A DNA stretch of 10,871 nt, from the NCBI GenBank assembly GCA_027451305.1, contig DAIDJQ010000048.1:1-10871 (forward strand). The letters run 5' to 3'. Under the pieces are notes generated by a model. It was not told the origin of the DNA and made no database searches. It saw nothing but the letters and a program-made list of their open reading frames with translations. This document shows, piece after piece, positions 1 through 6,714 of the stretch (the first letter of the stretch is position 1; the number at the start of each line of letters is the position of its first letter). This DNA is from Cellulomonas sp. (GTDB lineage: Bacteria; Actinomycetota; Actinomycetes; Actinomycetales; Cellulomonadaceae). A program made the translations under genes and the position numbers.

Positions 1-429
1 GTAGCGCGGCATGACCGTGCGGCCCAGCCGCTGCTCGACCAGCGCGCCCTCGAGGTTCATCGAGGCGTCCCACACGCCGGCCCCCACGCCCACCAGCAGA
101 AGCCCTGCGACCACGAGCGGGACCTGGCGCTGCTGCACGCCGACGGAGGACAGCACGAACCCGACGGCGTTCACCACGGCGAACCCCAGCACCGTCCGGC
201 GCGCGCCGAGCCGCTCCACCACCAGGCCGGACAGGGGCAGCGACAGCAGCGACCCGATGGAGGCGACCAGCAGGAGCAGGCCCATCCGGTCGGGCGAGAA
301 TCCCAGGCCGTCACGGATGGCAGGCATGCGCGAGGCCCAACTGGCGAAGTTGACCCCGCTGAGCGTGAACACCGCCGCCACCGCCCACGAGGCGGAGCGG
401 ACGGAACGGTCAGGGGCGGGCGTGCTCAT
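1..429 (-). CDS. MFS transporter, N-terminal part (cut by window edge)
   Basis: This is the first 143 codons of a major facilitator superfamily transporter; the rest lies beyond base 1. The ATG at 429-427 is preceded by GGAGG with a 7-base spacer, which fixes the start. Visible parts are a first membrane helix at about residues 13-31, the loop motif SRMPAIRDGLG, a second helix with SIGSLLSLPLSGLVVERLGARR (the MFS loop 2-3 region, reading G-L-V-V-E-R-L-G-A-R-R), and further helices up to the NLEGALVEQRLGRTVMPRY segment. It closely resembles the same region of the transporter just upstream (494-1867), including the N-L-E-x-A and R-T-V-x-P motifs, so the two are paralogues of the YbjJ-like MFS group. 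The 64-base gap and shared strand make one operon likely. The substrate cannot be read from the sequence; control by a LacI-type regulator hints at a sugar or related compound, but that is inference. Confidence 0.9.
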   Translation of the reverse strand, partial: MSTPAPDRSVRSASWAVAAVFTLSGVNFASWASRMPAIRDGLGFSPDRMGLLLLVASIGSLLSLPLSGLVVERLGARRTVLGFAVVNAVGFVLSSVGVQQRQVPLVVAGLLLVGVGAGVWDASMNLEGALVEQRLGRTVMPRY

Positions 430-493
430 CGTCGGTCCTCCACGGGGTCCGGGGGCATCCTCACGCATCGGCGAAGCGGTGACCAGGCCGCGG

Positions 494-1867
494 TCACCGC
501 GCGCCCGCCGGCGCAGGCACGGGCACGGGCACGGGCACGTCGACGCTCGCGAGCCCGGCCGCTGACACCGACCTGGTGGCGGGCACGAGGTCCGCGACCG
601 ACGCCGACCGCGCTGCGGACGAGGTCTGCGGCTCGGGTGCGCGCGGCCGAGCCACCTGCCGCGACACGGACACGCTGGCGACCATCGCGACGACGACGAG
701 CAGCAGCATGTGCCGCGCCCCCATCGTCTCGGCGGCCAGGCCGAGCAGCGGCGGCGCGGCGATCGACGCGCCGGACGCGAACGTGGACACCAGTGCGACA
801 CGGACGGCGGCTCGCCGCGGGTCGTCGGACGCCGCCGCGATGCCGATCGGCACCGCCAGCGCCGCGCCGAACCCCCACGCGACGACCCCGGCGCCGGCCA
901 GCGGGAGCGACGGCGCGAGGCCGAAGGTCACCAGCCCCGCGAGGGAGACCAGTCCGGACACGCGCAGGACCGCGACCCGGCCGAACCGGTCGATCAGCCG
1001 CGTGCCGAGCAGCCGCACCACCGTCATCGCGGCGACGAACAGCCCGAGCACCACCCCGCCGGTCGCCTCGGGCTCGTGGAACCCGTCCACCACGGCCAGC
1101 GACAGCCAGGTGTTGGCGGACCCCTCCGACAACGACGCCGCGAGCACCACGACACCGATCAGCAGGGTGCGCCGCTCGGTCCAGGCGGACCGGCCGGCCC
1201 CGGTCCGCACGCCCCGGCGGACGCCCGCGGAGGCAGGCCGTGCCGTGGCCGCCGCAGGCGCGAGCTCGTCGGGCGAGGGGTCGAGCACCACGCCCGGGAT
1301 GGAGGCCAGCCGCCAGACGACGGCGACCACGGCGACCGCGGTCAGCTGCGCGGTGACGGACACGCCGAGCCGCGAGGCGAGCGCACCGCCCGCCGACCCC
1401 GCCACGGCGCCCATCGAGAACGCGGCGTGGAAGTGCGGGATCACGGTGCGCGCCATCGCCCGCTCGATCCGGGCCGACTCGAGGTTGAACACCATGTTCG
1501 CCAGCGACACACCCACGCCGTTGAGGAAGATGCCCGTCGCCAGCACCGGCACCGAGCGGATGCCGGGGCCGACGCCCATCAGCGCGTACCCCACGCCGAG
1601 CACCACGGTCGAGGCGACCAGAGCCTGCCGGCTGCCGATCCGCTGCACCACGAGTCCGGACACGCTCACCGTCAGCAACGAGCCGACGGACCCGACGAGC
1701 AGCAGCGCGCCCAGCACCGCGGTGGACAGGTGCAGCTGGTCGCGGACGGCGGGGATGCGGGCCAGCCAGCCGGAGACCATGAAGCCCATCAGTGCGTAGC
1801 AGCCGATCAGCAGCAGGCGTGCACGGGCGACCGGCCGGGGGTTCCCGGATCGGCGGACCAGCAGCAC
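494..1867 (-). CDS. MFS transporter (YbjJ-like)
   Basis: A complete transporter of 457 residues, within the usual MFS size, expected to have 12 membrane helices. I chose the GTG at 1867-1865 because GGAG sits 8 bases upstream and the first helix (LLLIGCYALMGFMVSGW) begins about 20 residues in; the open frame runs far upstream without stops but reads as low-complexity shadow sequence. Motifs shared with its neighbour at 1-429 include ARIPAVRDQL, SGLVVQRIGSRQ, NLESARIE and RTVIP. A hydrophilic alanine-rich loop near the middle (around SPDELAPAAATARPASAGV) separates the two six-helix halves. The C-terminal tail of about 55 residues is hydrophilic and ends in a V-P-V-P-V-P stretch encoded by a GTGCCC hexamer repeat. 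It is the first gene of the two-transporter unit, divergent from a LacI regulator, with an operator-like palindrome over its predicted promoter. Substrate unknown. Confidence 0.92.
   Translation of the reverse strand: MLLVRRSGNPRPVARARLLLIGCYALMGFMVSGWLARIPAVRDQLHLSTAVLGALLLVGSVGSLLTVSVSGLVVQRIGSRQALVASTVVLGVGYALMGVGPGIRSVPVLATGIFLNGVGVSLANMVFNLESARIERAMARTVIPHFHAAFSMGAVAGSAGGALASRLGVSVTAQLTAVAVVAVVWRLASIPGVVLDPSPDELAPAAATARPASAGVRRGVRTGAGRSAWTERRTLLIGVVVLAASLSEGSANTWLSLAVVDGFHEPEATGGVVLGLFVAAMTVVRLLGTRLIDRFGRVAVLRVSGLVSLAGLVTFGLAPSLPLAGAGVVAWGFGAALAVPIGIAAASDDPRRAAVRVALVSTFASGASIAAPPLLGLAAETMGARHMLLLVVVAMVASVSVSRQVARPRAPEPQTSSAARSASVADLVPATRSVSAAGLASVDVPVPVPVPAPAGAR
518..538. repeat. Hexamer repeat (CACGGG), 3.5 copies
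   Basis: Three and a half perfect copies of a 6-base unit lie inside the 3' end of the second MFS gene and encode its V-P-V-P-V-P tail. Because the unit is a multiple of three, copy-number change would lengthen or shorten the tail without a frameshift. Confidence 0.8.
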
Positions 1868-1922
1868 GGTGGGGACTCCAACGAGGCGACGACGACGACC
1901 CACGGACGGCACCCGCTCGCGG

Positions 1923-1950
1923 ATCGTATCGATTCGATCAGAGGGAACAA
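1923..1950 (-). promoter_or_regulatory. Predicted promoter of the MFS pair
   Basis: On the minus strand TTGTTC (1950-1945) and TACGAT (1928-1923) are separated by 16 bases, a fair match to a housekeeping sigma promoter in this GC-rich setting. Transcription would begin near 1916, leaving a leader of about 50 bases before the GTG at 1867. The first palindrome (1924-1937) covers the -10 and much of the spacer, so a bound repressor would block polymerase. Confidence 0.5.
1924..1937. promoter_or_regulatory. Putative LacI-family operator 1
   Basis: TCGTATCGATTCGA is an imperfect palindrome around a central CG. Extended to 1922-1939 it matches its own reverse complement at 16 of 18 positions. LacI-family operators typically have a central CG with A/T-rich inner flanks; the paired site 2 shows the full AANCGNTT core. 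It overlaps the -10 of the predicted MFS promoter. Binding by the neighbouring LacI-type protein is inference from position and form. Confidence 0.65.
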
Positions 1951-1956
1951 TGGGGA

Positions 1957-1970
1957 TCGAATCGATTTGA
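1957..1970. promoter_or_regulatory. Putative LacI-family operator 2
   Basis: TCGAATCGATTTGA repeats the form of operator 1 (11 of 14 bases identical) and matches its own reverse complement at 12 of 14 positions. Its centre is 33 bp from that of operator 1, about three helical turns, so both sites would face the same side of the helix. It lies at the -35 region expected for the regulator gene, consistent with autoregulation. Confidence 0.6.
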
Positions 1971-1998
1971 GGACGGTCGCCATTCTGACCGGTACGCT
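1970..1998 (+). promoter_or_regulatory. Possible promoter of the LacI regulator
   Basis: TACGCT at 1993-1998 could be a -10 element, with AGGACG at 1970-1975 at 17-base spacing as a weak -35; TTGAGG at 1967-1972 is a better hexamer but would give a 20-base spacer. If correct, the mRNA leader before the CTG start is about 130 bases. I saw no riboswitch in that leader, only a short GC hairpin near 2053-2065. Confidence 0.35.
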
Positions 1999-2121
1999 GA
2001 CCGACGTCAACCGTGCACGCGCTCCGACCACCGCTTCGGACCGGGTCGCCCTGCCGCCGCTGGCGGGGCCGCAACGACGCGCGACGACCACGTACCCAGC
2101 CCCTAGCCCAGGTCGACCGAC

Positions 2122-2130
2122 GAGGAGGAG
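2122..2130 (+). promoter_or_regulatory. Strong ribosome binding site that decides a CTG start
   Basis: GAGGAGGAG lies 7 bases before CTG at 2138. No in-frame ATG, GTG or TTG exists between the TTG at 1967 and the helix-turn-helix coding region, so this site points to CTG as the initiation codon. Confidence 0.7.
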
Positions 2131-2137
2131 AACGCCC

Positions 2138-3220
2138 CTGTCCGCCCAGCGCCCCACCCTCGCCGACGTCGCGACCGCCGCCGGCGTCTCCGTGTCCACC
2201 GCGTCCCTCGCGTTCTCCGGAGCAGGGCCCATCGCGGCGGCCACCCGCCAGCGGGTGCTGGACGCCGCCGAGGCGCTCGGCTACGCCGGTCCCAACCCAC
2301 TCGGTCGCCAGCTGCGACGCGGTCGCTCCGGCATCGTCGGCGTGATCGTCGGCGACGCGTTGCGCCGAGCCTTCCGGGACCCGGTGTCCGTCCAGGTGCT
2401 CGACGGCATCACCAGCACCCTCGGCCCGATGGGCCTCGGCGTGCTGCTGATCGCCGGCCCGCACGACCCGACGGACCCGCCCGTGGACCCCCTGGTCGAG
2501 CTCGCGGCGATGGACGTCGCCGTGATGATGTGGGGCGGCACCCTCGACGACCCGGTGCTCAGCGCGCTGCGCCGCCGTGGCATCCCGACGGTCCTCGTGG
2601 AAGGCAGCCGCCATCCGGACATCTCGGTGATCGGCATCGCCGACCGCGCCGGCATCGCCGACATCACCCGGAAGCTGCTGGGCCTGGGCCACACCCGGAT
2701 CGCCACCGTGACGCTGCCGTTCACCAACGACCGCGCCGAGGGGCTCGTCGACGCCGCACGCCGCAAGGCGCTCGAGTGGGAGCTGACCAGGCGACGGCTC
2801 GACGGCGTCCTCGACACCGGCGTCCAGCCGGTCGCGATCTGGGAGACGCCCGCATCCCTCGTCGAGCACGGCGCCACCGCCGCCCGCGCCCTGCTGTCCG
2901 CCCCCGGCCGGCCCACGGCCGTGGTGTGCCAGTCGGACCTGCTGGCCGCCGGCGTGGTGCTGGGCGCTCGCGAGCTGGGGCTCCGCGTTCCGGAGGACGT
3001 CTCGGTGGTCGGCTTCGACGGGCTCGACCTGCCCTGGTTCAAGCCCGACGTGCTGACGTCCGTGGCACAGCCGCTGGCCGAGAAGGGCCGCGCCGTGGGC
3101 CGGGAGGTGGCCCGGCTGCTCGACGGCGAGCCGCCGCAGTCGCTCGACCTGCCGGTCGAGCTCGTCTGGGGCACCACCGCCGGCCCCGCACCCACCTCCG
3201 GCCCGGTCCGCTCCGCCTGA
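2138..3220 (+). CDS. LacI-family transcriptional regulator
   Basis: A 360-residue regulator of normal LacI/PurR length. Residues 6-27 hold the helix-turn-helix (PTLADVATAAGVSVSTASLA), with serine-leucine where many relatives have serine-arginine in the recognition helix (V-S-x-S-T-A-S-L-A-F-S-G). A hinge-helix segment NPLGRQL is at 53-59, followed by a periplasmic-binding-protein-like effector domain from about residue 66, including GFDGLDLPWFKPDVLTSV near the C-terminus. The start is taken as CTG because of the strong ribosome binding site 7 bases upstream; a TTG at 1967 is in frame but would add 57 low-complexity residues and place the start inside the second operator. It probably represses the divergent transporter pair and itself through the two palindromes at 1924-1970. 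The effector is unknown; a sugar is the family's usual ligand. Confidence 0.9.
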   Translation: MSAQRPTLADVATAAGVSVSTASLAFSGAGPIAAATRQRVLDAAEALGYAGPNPLGRQLRRGRSGIVGVIVGDALRRAFRDPVSVQVLDGITSTLGPMGLGVLLIAGPHDPTDPPVDPLVELAAMDVAVMMWGGTLDDPVLSALRRRGIPTVLVEGSRHPDISVIGIADRAGIADITRKLLGLGHTRIATVTLPFTNDRAEGLVDAARRKALEWELTRRRLDGVLDTGVQPVAIWETPASLVEHGATAARALLSAPGRPTAVVCQSDLLAAGVVLGARELGLRVPEDVSVVGFDGLDLPWFKPDVLTSVAQPLAEKGRAVGREVARLLDGEPPQSLDLPVELVWGTTAGPAPTSGPVRSA

Positions 3221-3247
3221 CCGGCCCACCGGACCGGGCGCCGGCCG
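3221..3247. terminator. Possible bidirectional terminator between convergent genes
   Basis: The 27 bases between the LacI gene and the convergent MaoC gene contain CCGGCCC (3221-3227), which can pair with GGGCGCCGG (3236-3244) with a one-base bulge. There is no T-tract, so this is a weak call based on position and pairing. Confidence 0.35.
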
Positions 3248-3676
3248 TCAGGCCAGCCGCACCAGCACCTGCGCCTTGCCCAGCACGCGGGCACCCACCG
3301 CGCTGACCTGCAGGTCGATCCGGGCCGTGCCCGCGTCGGGGTCGAGCGCACCGACGACGGCAGCCACCTCGACCACGGCCTCACCGGGGTCCGGCACCGG
3401 GATCGGGCGGGTGAACCGCACCTGGTAGTCCAGCACCGCACCAGGGTCGCCCAGCCAGTCGACGACGACGCCGACGGCCGCACCCATGGTCCACATGCCG
3501 TGCGCGATCACGCCGGGCAGGCCCACCGACGCGGCGAACCGGTCGTTCCAGTGGATCGGGTTGAAGTCGCCGCTCGCACCGGCGTAACGGACCAGGCGCG
3601 AACGGTCCACCGTCCGCGTGCCGTGGGCGACCTCCTGGCCGACGGCGAGGTCGGCGAGGGCGGGCAGCGTGCTCAT
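3248..3676 (-). CDS. MaoC-family dehydratase, HadB-like catalytic subunit
   Basis: A 142-residue single hot-dog-domain protein. It carries the hydratase signature GDFNPIHWNDRFAASVGLPG followed by GVIAHGMWTMG; D37 and H42 correspond to the catalytic Asp and His of (3R)-hydroxyacyl-ACP dehydratases such as mycobacterial HadB. The chosen ATG at 3676-3674 shares one base with the stop of the upstream gene (TGATG), with GGAGG 7 bases upstream; an in-frame TTG directly before it is less likely. Such subunits pair with a non-catalytic HadA partner, encoded just upstream, and act on (3R)-hydroxyacyl thioesters in the cytoplasm. In mycobacteria the complex serves mycolic acid synthesis. If this organism lacks mycolic acids, as expected for Micrococcales, the substrate must be different. 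Confidence 0.9.
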   Translation of the reverse strand: MSTLPALADLAVGQEVAHGTRTVDRSRLVRYAGASGDFNPIHWNDRFAASVGLPGVIAHGMWTMGAAVGVVVDWLGDPGAVLDYQVRFTRPIPVPDPGEAVVEVAAVVGALDPDAGTARIDLQVSAVGARVLGKAQVLVRLA

Positions 3677-4125
3677 CAACCCTCCTCCGGCCGGACGGCG
3701 AGCGTGGAGACGACCGTCGCGACGGCGGTACCGTCCTCGGCCGCGATCTCCGCCCGGGTGGTCACCATCGCCAGGCCCGCTCGCTCCGCGATCGAGTCGA
3801 CGTGCAGCGTCGTCACCAGCCGGTCGCCGGCGTGGATCGGGCGGTGATGGGTGAACCGCTCGTCCGCGTGCACCACGCGGCTGAAGTCGACGCCGGCGGC
3901 CGGGTCACGCACGTACTGGGCCTCCGCGCGCTGCGCGATCACCACGGCGAACGTCGGTGGGGCCACCACGTCGGGGTAGCCCAACGCCCGCGCGGCAGCT
4001 GGATCGGTGTAGGCGGGGTGGTCGGCGCCCACGGCCTCGGCGAACTCCGCCAGCTTCTCCCGGCCCACCTCGTACACGGGGCCGGCCGGGTAGACCCGAC
4101 CGGCGTACGACGCGTCGACGGGCAC
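3676..4125 (-). CDS. MaoC/FAS1-like dehydratase, HadA-like partner subunit
   Basis: A 149-residue protein with a MaoC-like N-terminal dehydratase (hot-dog) fold, recognised from PVDASYAGRVYPAGPVYEVG at the start, EFAEAVGADHPAYTD, and YPDVVAPPTFAVVIAQRAEA, all typical of the HadA family. It lacks the D-x-N-P-x-H catalytic motif seen in its neighbour, as expected for the partner that shapes the acyl-chain pocket. The GTG at 4125-4123 fits the family's M-P-V-D start and lies only 5 bases after the rpmG stop with no good ribosome binding site, suggesting translational coupling to rpmG. The order rpmG-hadA-hadB is the same as in mycobacteria, where hadC follows; no third subunit is present here because the convergent LacI gene comes next. 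Confidence 0.88.
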   Translation of the reverse strand: MPVDASYAGRVYPAGPVYEVGREKLAEFAEAVGADHPAYTDPAAARALGYPDVVAPPTFAVVIAQRAEAQYVRDPAAGVDFSRVVHADERFTHHRPIHAGDRLVTTLHVDSIAERAGLAMVTTRAEIAAEDGTAVATVVSTLAVRPEEG

Positions 4126-4130
4126 TGGTG

Positions 4131-4301
4131 TCAGCGGGTCTCGCGGTGGACGGTGTGCCGACCGTCGCGCGGGCAGTACTTCTTCAGCTCGAGCCGGTCG
4201 GGGTCGTTCCGCCGGTTCTTCTTGGTGATGTAGTTGCGCTCCTTGCACTCAGTGCAGGCGAGCGTGATCTTCGGACGGACGTCCTGGCTCTTGCTGGCCA
4301 T
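4131..4301 (-). CDS. rpmG: 50S ribosomal protein L33
   Basis: A 56-residue protein of the large ribosomal subunit. The sequence [20 protein letters not shown], then [20 protein letters not shown] and H-R-E-T-R at the end, is a clear L33 of the actinobacterial zinc-binding type. It has the first cysteine pair (C16, C19) and C43, but position 46, normally the fourth cysteine of a C-P-x-C pair, is aspartate (C-P-R-D-G-R-H). This is therefore an intermediate between zinc-binding (C+) and zinc-free (C-) forms; H49 or D46 might act as a substitute ligand, which is speculation. It leads the operon with the two MaoC subunits. The ATG at 4301-4299 has only a modest purine stretch (GAGAGGG) upstream. 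Confidence 0.97.
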   Translation of the reverse strand: MASKSQDVRPKITLACTECKERNYITKKNRRNDPDRLELKKYCPRDGRHTVHRETR

Positions 4302-4366
4302 GGTGCTGCCACCCTCTCGCGTGGATACCCGACGCACGACGAGCGGCCGGGAAGCTGGACAGCGGC

Positions 4367-4393
4367 GGCGTACCCGCACGCTGGACCCGTCAA
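4367..4393 (-). promoter_or_regulatory. Possible promoter of the rpmG operon
   Basis: On the minus strand TTGACG (4393-4388) is a good -35 hexamer, with TACGCC (4372-4367) 15 bases downstream as a weak -10. An alternative -10, TAACAT, is at 4398-4393 in the only A/T-rich patch of this gap. The elements cannot be separated without transcript data. Confidence 0.35.
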
Positions 4394-4480
4394 TGTTACG
4401 GCATCGTCGACCCCCCGTCGGCCGCCCGCCGACGACGCCCCTGCGCACGCGACCTCCAGCCGGGGTGCGCCTTGCCGACC

Positions 4481-4498
4481 CGGTCGACGCGTCGACCG
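4481..4498. promoter_or_regulatory. Perfect 18-bp palindrome upstream of the protease gene
   Basis: CGGTCGACGCGTCGACCG equals its own reverse complement over all 18 bases and ends 25 bases before the protease ATG. A TTGCCG hexamer at 4472-4477 could be a -35, placing the palindrome over the spacer and -10 region. It could bind a dimeric regulator, or be a chance GC palindrome. Confidence 0.4.
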
Positions 4499-4523
4499 AC
4501 GCGGAGCCGCCGGCCGGGGCAGG

Positions 4524-5705
4524 ATGTCGGTGATGCTCCTCGACCTGCTGCTCGCCCTCATCCTGCTCAGCACCCTGCTGGCCGGGCTCGGCCGTGGGCT
4601 GCTGGCGACCCTCGGCGGACTGATCGGCCTGGTCGCGGGCGGTGCGGCGGCGTTCTGGCTCGTTCCGCTCGTCAACGACGCCGCACCTGCACGGTGGCGC
4701 GCGGGGCTGGTGGTCGCGACCGCGGTGCTGCTCCCCCTGCTCGGTGCGTCCGTCGGCAGCCGTCTCGGCCACGCCCTGCGGCGCGGCGTGGACCGGACGC
4801 CGATGCGGTTCGTGGACCGGCTGCTCGGGGGCGTGGTCAGCGTCGTGGTGGTCGCCGTCGCGATGTCGTTCGTCGGATCGGCGATCGCCGCCACCGGTGT
4901 GCCCGTGCTTGCCCCCGCGATCGCCTCGTCGGTCGTGCTGCGCACGATCGACCGGCTGACCCCCGCGCCCGTCTCCCGCACGCTCGCGCAGCTGCGCGGG
5001 ACCGTGCTGCACGCCGGCCTCCCTCAGCTCGGCGACCTGCTGGGACCCCAGCCGTCGCCGACCGTGCCGACGACGATCGACCTCGCGAGCCCGGCCCTGA
5101 CCCAGGCGTCCCGGTCGGTGGCGCGGATCCAGGGCACGGCGTACGCGTGCGGGATCAGCTCGAGCGGGTCGGGATTCGTCATCGCCCAGGACCGGGTGGT
5201 GACCAACGCCCACGTCGTCGCCGGGGTGGACCGACCCGTCGTCGAGCTGCCGGGCCAGCGGGCGCGGGTGGGCCGGGTGGTCTACTTCGACCCGGTGATG
5301 GACCTCGCGGTCATCGCCGTCGACCACCTCGGCGTCGCGCCGTTGCCGATCGCACCCACCCTCGCCGCGAACAGCCTCGCCGTGGTCCAGGGCTACCCGT
5401 ACGGCGGCCCGCTGACGACCGGTGCGGCCCGCGTCCTCGCCGTGGACACCGCCCGTGTGCCCGACATCAACGGCCAGGGCGACGCAGAGCGTGAGATCTA
5501 CGCGCTGGCGGCCGTGGTGCGCCCCGGCAACTCCGGCGGCCCGCTGCTCAGCACCGACGGCCACGCCGTGGGGATCGTGTTCGCCCGCGCCGAGTCGAGC
5601 CCCGACCTGGGGTACGCGATGACGACCGCGGAGCTGCTGCCCGTCGTGGCGAAGGCTCCGGGCCTCGGTGCGACGGTGCCGTCGGGAACGTGCACGACCG
5701 GCTGA
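4524..5705 (+). CDS. MarP-type membrane-anchored serine protease
   Basis: A 393-residue protein with four N-terminal membrane helices (about 4-22, 27-48, 60-79, 99-120; CvpA-like region) followed by an extracytoplasmic chymotrypsin-fold protease. The catalytic triad is visible: H230 in TNAHVVAG, D260 in [12 protein letters not shown]337 in [11 protein letters not shown]209 and C390 lie 181 residues apart and match the cysteines that form the disulphide of Mycobacterium tuberculosis MarP (C214-C395, from memory), a periplasmic protease needed for acid and oxidative stress survival. Overall length also matches MarP (397). The start is the ATG at 4524; an in-frame ATG at 4533 is possible and would have AGG 9 bases upstream. 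It is followed after 34 bases by an oxidoreductase on the same strand. A role in envelope stress is inferred from the family. Confidence 0.93.
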   Translation: MSVMLLDLLLALILLSTLLAGLGRGLLATLGGLIGLVAGGAAAFWLVPLVNDAAPARWRAGLVVATAVLLPLLGASVGSRLGHALRRGVDRTPMRFVDRLLGGVVSVVVVAVAMSFVGSAIAATGVPVLAPAIASSVVLRTIDRLTPAPVSRTLAQLRGTVLHAGLPQLGDLLGPQPSPTVPTTIDLASPALTQASRSVARIQGTAYACGISSSGSGFVIAQDRVVTNAHVVAGVDRPVVELPGQRARVGRVVYFDPVMDLAVIAVDHLGVAPLPIAPTLAANSLAVVQGYPYGGPLTTGAARVLAVDTARVPDINGQGDAEREIYALAAVVRPGNSGGPLLSTDGHAVGIVFARAESSPDLGYAMTTAELLPVVAKAPGLGATVPSGTCTTG

Positions 5706-5739
5706 CGGACGAGCAGCAGGCGGAGGCGGGGAGACGCTC

Positions 5740-6585
5740 ATGGGATGGCGCGATCGGCTCGGCGCGGTGGGCGTGTGGCGGAGGTTCGGTGCGCTCGACC
5801 CGCGCTCCGTCGCGGTGATGGAGACCCTCGGGTACGGCGCCGTCTGGCTCGGCGGCAGCCCGGGCTCGGACCTGAAGGTGGCAGAACGCCTCCTCGACGC
5901 CACGACGTCGATCACGGTCGCCACCGGCATCGTCAACATCTGGAGGTCCGACGCCGCCGAGCTGGCCGCCTCGTTCCACCGCATCGAGCGTCGGCATCCG
6001 GGGCGGCTCCTCCTGGGCCTCGGGTCCGGGCACCGGGAGGCGACCCCGGAACGGGTGCGTCCCCTCGACGCGATGGGCCGCTACCTCGACGTGCTCGACG
6101 CGCAGGGGGTGCCGCGCGAGCGGCGGGTGCTCTCCGCGCTCGGGCCCAAGATGCTCGAGCTGGCGGGCGGGCGCAGCGCCGGCACGCACCCGTACCTCAC
6201 GATCCCGGCGCAGACCGCGCAGGAACGCCAGGCGCTCGGACCGTCGGCGCTCGTCGCCCCCGAGCAGACGGTGGTCCTCGAGACGGACGACGCGGCGGCA
6301 CGTCGCAGCGGACGCGACTTCCTGCGCTCCTACCTCGGCATGTCCAACTACGTCACGTCGATGCGCCGGGGAGGGTTCTCGGCGGCGGACGTCTCGGACG
6401 GGGGCAGCGACCGGCTGGTCGACGCCATCGTCCGCCACGGTGACGCCGACGTCGTCGCCGCAGCGGTCGGGGAGCACCTGGAGGCGGGTGCCGACCACGT
6501 CTGCCTGCAGGTCGTCCCGGCCGGCGACGACGCGCTCCCGGCGCTGCGGGTCATCGCGGGACGACTCCACCTCGCCGGGGCGTGA
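5740..6585 (+). CDS. LLM-class F420-dependent oxidoreductase
   Basis: A 281-residue luciferase-like monooxygenase-fold protein (TIM barrel), close to the TIGR03620-type group of putative F420-dependent enzymes. Recognisable parts are the opening [28 protein letters not shown], the segment [12 protein letters not shown] at 60-71 that in the family lies by the cofactor, [14 protein letters not shown] at 87-100, an internal [11 protein letters not shown], and the C-terminal [12 protein letters not shown] typical of the fold. The ATG at 5740 has GGGGAG 6 bases upstream. It probably uses reduced F420 (or FMN) for hydride transfer, but the substrate is unknown. It is likely cotranscribed with the protease upstream; no functional link between the two is evident from sequence. 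Confidence 0.9.
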   Translation: MGWRDRLGAVGVWRRFGALDPRSVAVMETLGYGAVWLGGSPGSDLKVAERLLDATTSITVATGIVNIWRSDAAELAASFHRIERRHPGRLLLGLGSGHREATPERVRPLDAMGRYLDVLDAQGVPRERRVLSALGPKMLELAGGRSAGTHPYLTIPAQTAQERQALGPSALVAPEQTVVLETDDAAARRSGRDFLRSYLGMSNYVTSMRRGGFSAADVSDGGSDRLVDAIVRHGDADVVAAAVGEHLEAGADHVCLQVVPAGDDALPALRVIAGRLHLAGA

Positions 6586-6681
6586 GCCCCCCTCGCCAGC
6601 GGTGACCGCGGCGCGGACCGGCACCGGCTGCGCGTCCTCACCGCGGGCCTCGCCTGGCGGTGCGGCGGACGTGGTCGAGCC

Positions 6682-6699
6682 GGGCGGGGCCGGGCCGGG
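6682..6699 (+). other. G-quadruplex-forming motif
   Basis: Four runs of three or four G are separated by loops of 1, 2 and 2 bases (GGGCGGGGCCGGGCCGGG). It lies on the strand of the oxidoreductase mRNA, about 100 bases after its stop and just before the hairpin shared with the tRNA genes. Whether it folds in vivo is not known. Confidence 0.5.
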
Positions 6700-6714
6700 C
6701 CGAGCAGACGACGA

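Noticed and set aside
710..2137. Plus-strand open frame continuous with the LacI gene
   Set aside because: It runs opposite the MFS gene and reads as Arg/Gly/His/Asp-rich low-complexity sequence, typical of an antisense shadow in high-GC DNA. Only the part from 2138 has family features.
1868..3229. Upstream extension of the second MFS gene on the minus strand
   Set aside because: The frame is open but has no transporter or other domain character and lies antisense to the LacI gene. A good ribosome binding site places the start at 1867.
4109..4119. Second copy of GACGCGTCGAC, shared with the palindrome before the protease gene
   Set aside because: It lies inside the first codons of the HadA-like gene and is explained by coding sequence; the flanking bases do not complete the 18-bp palindrome.
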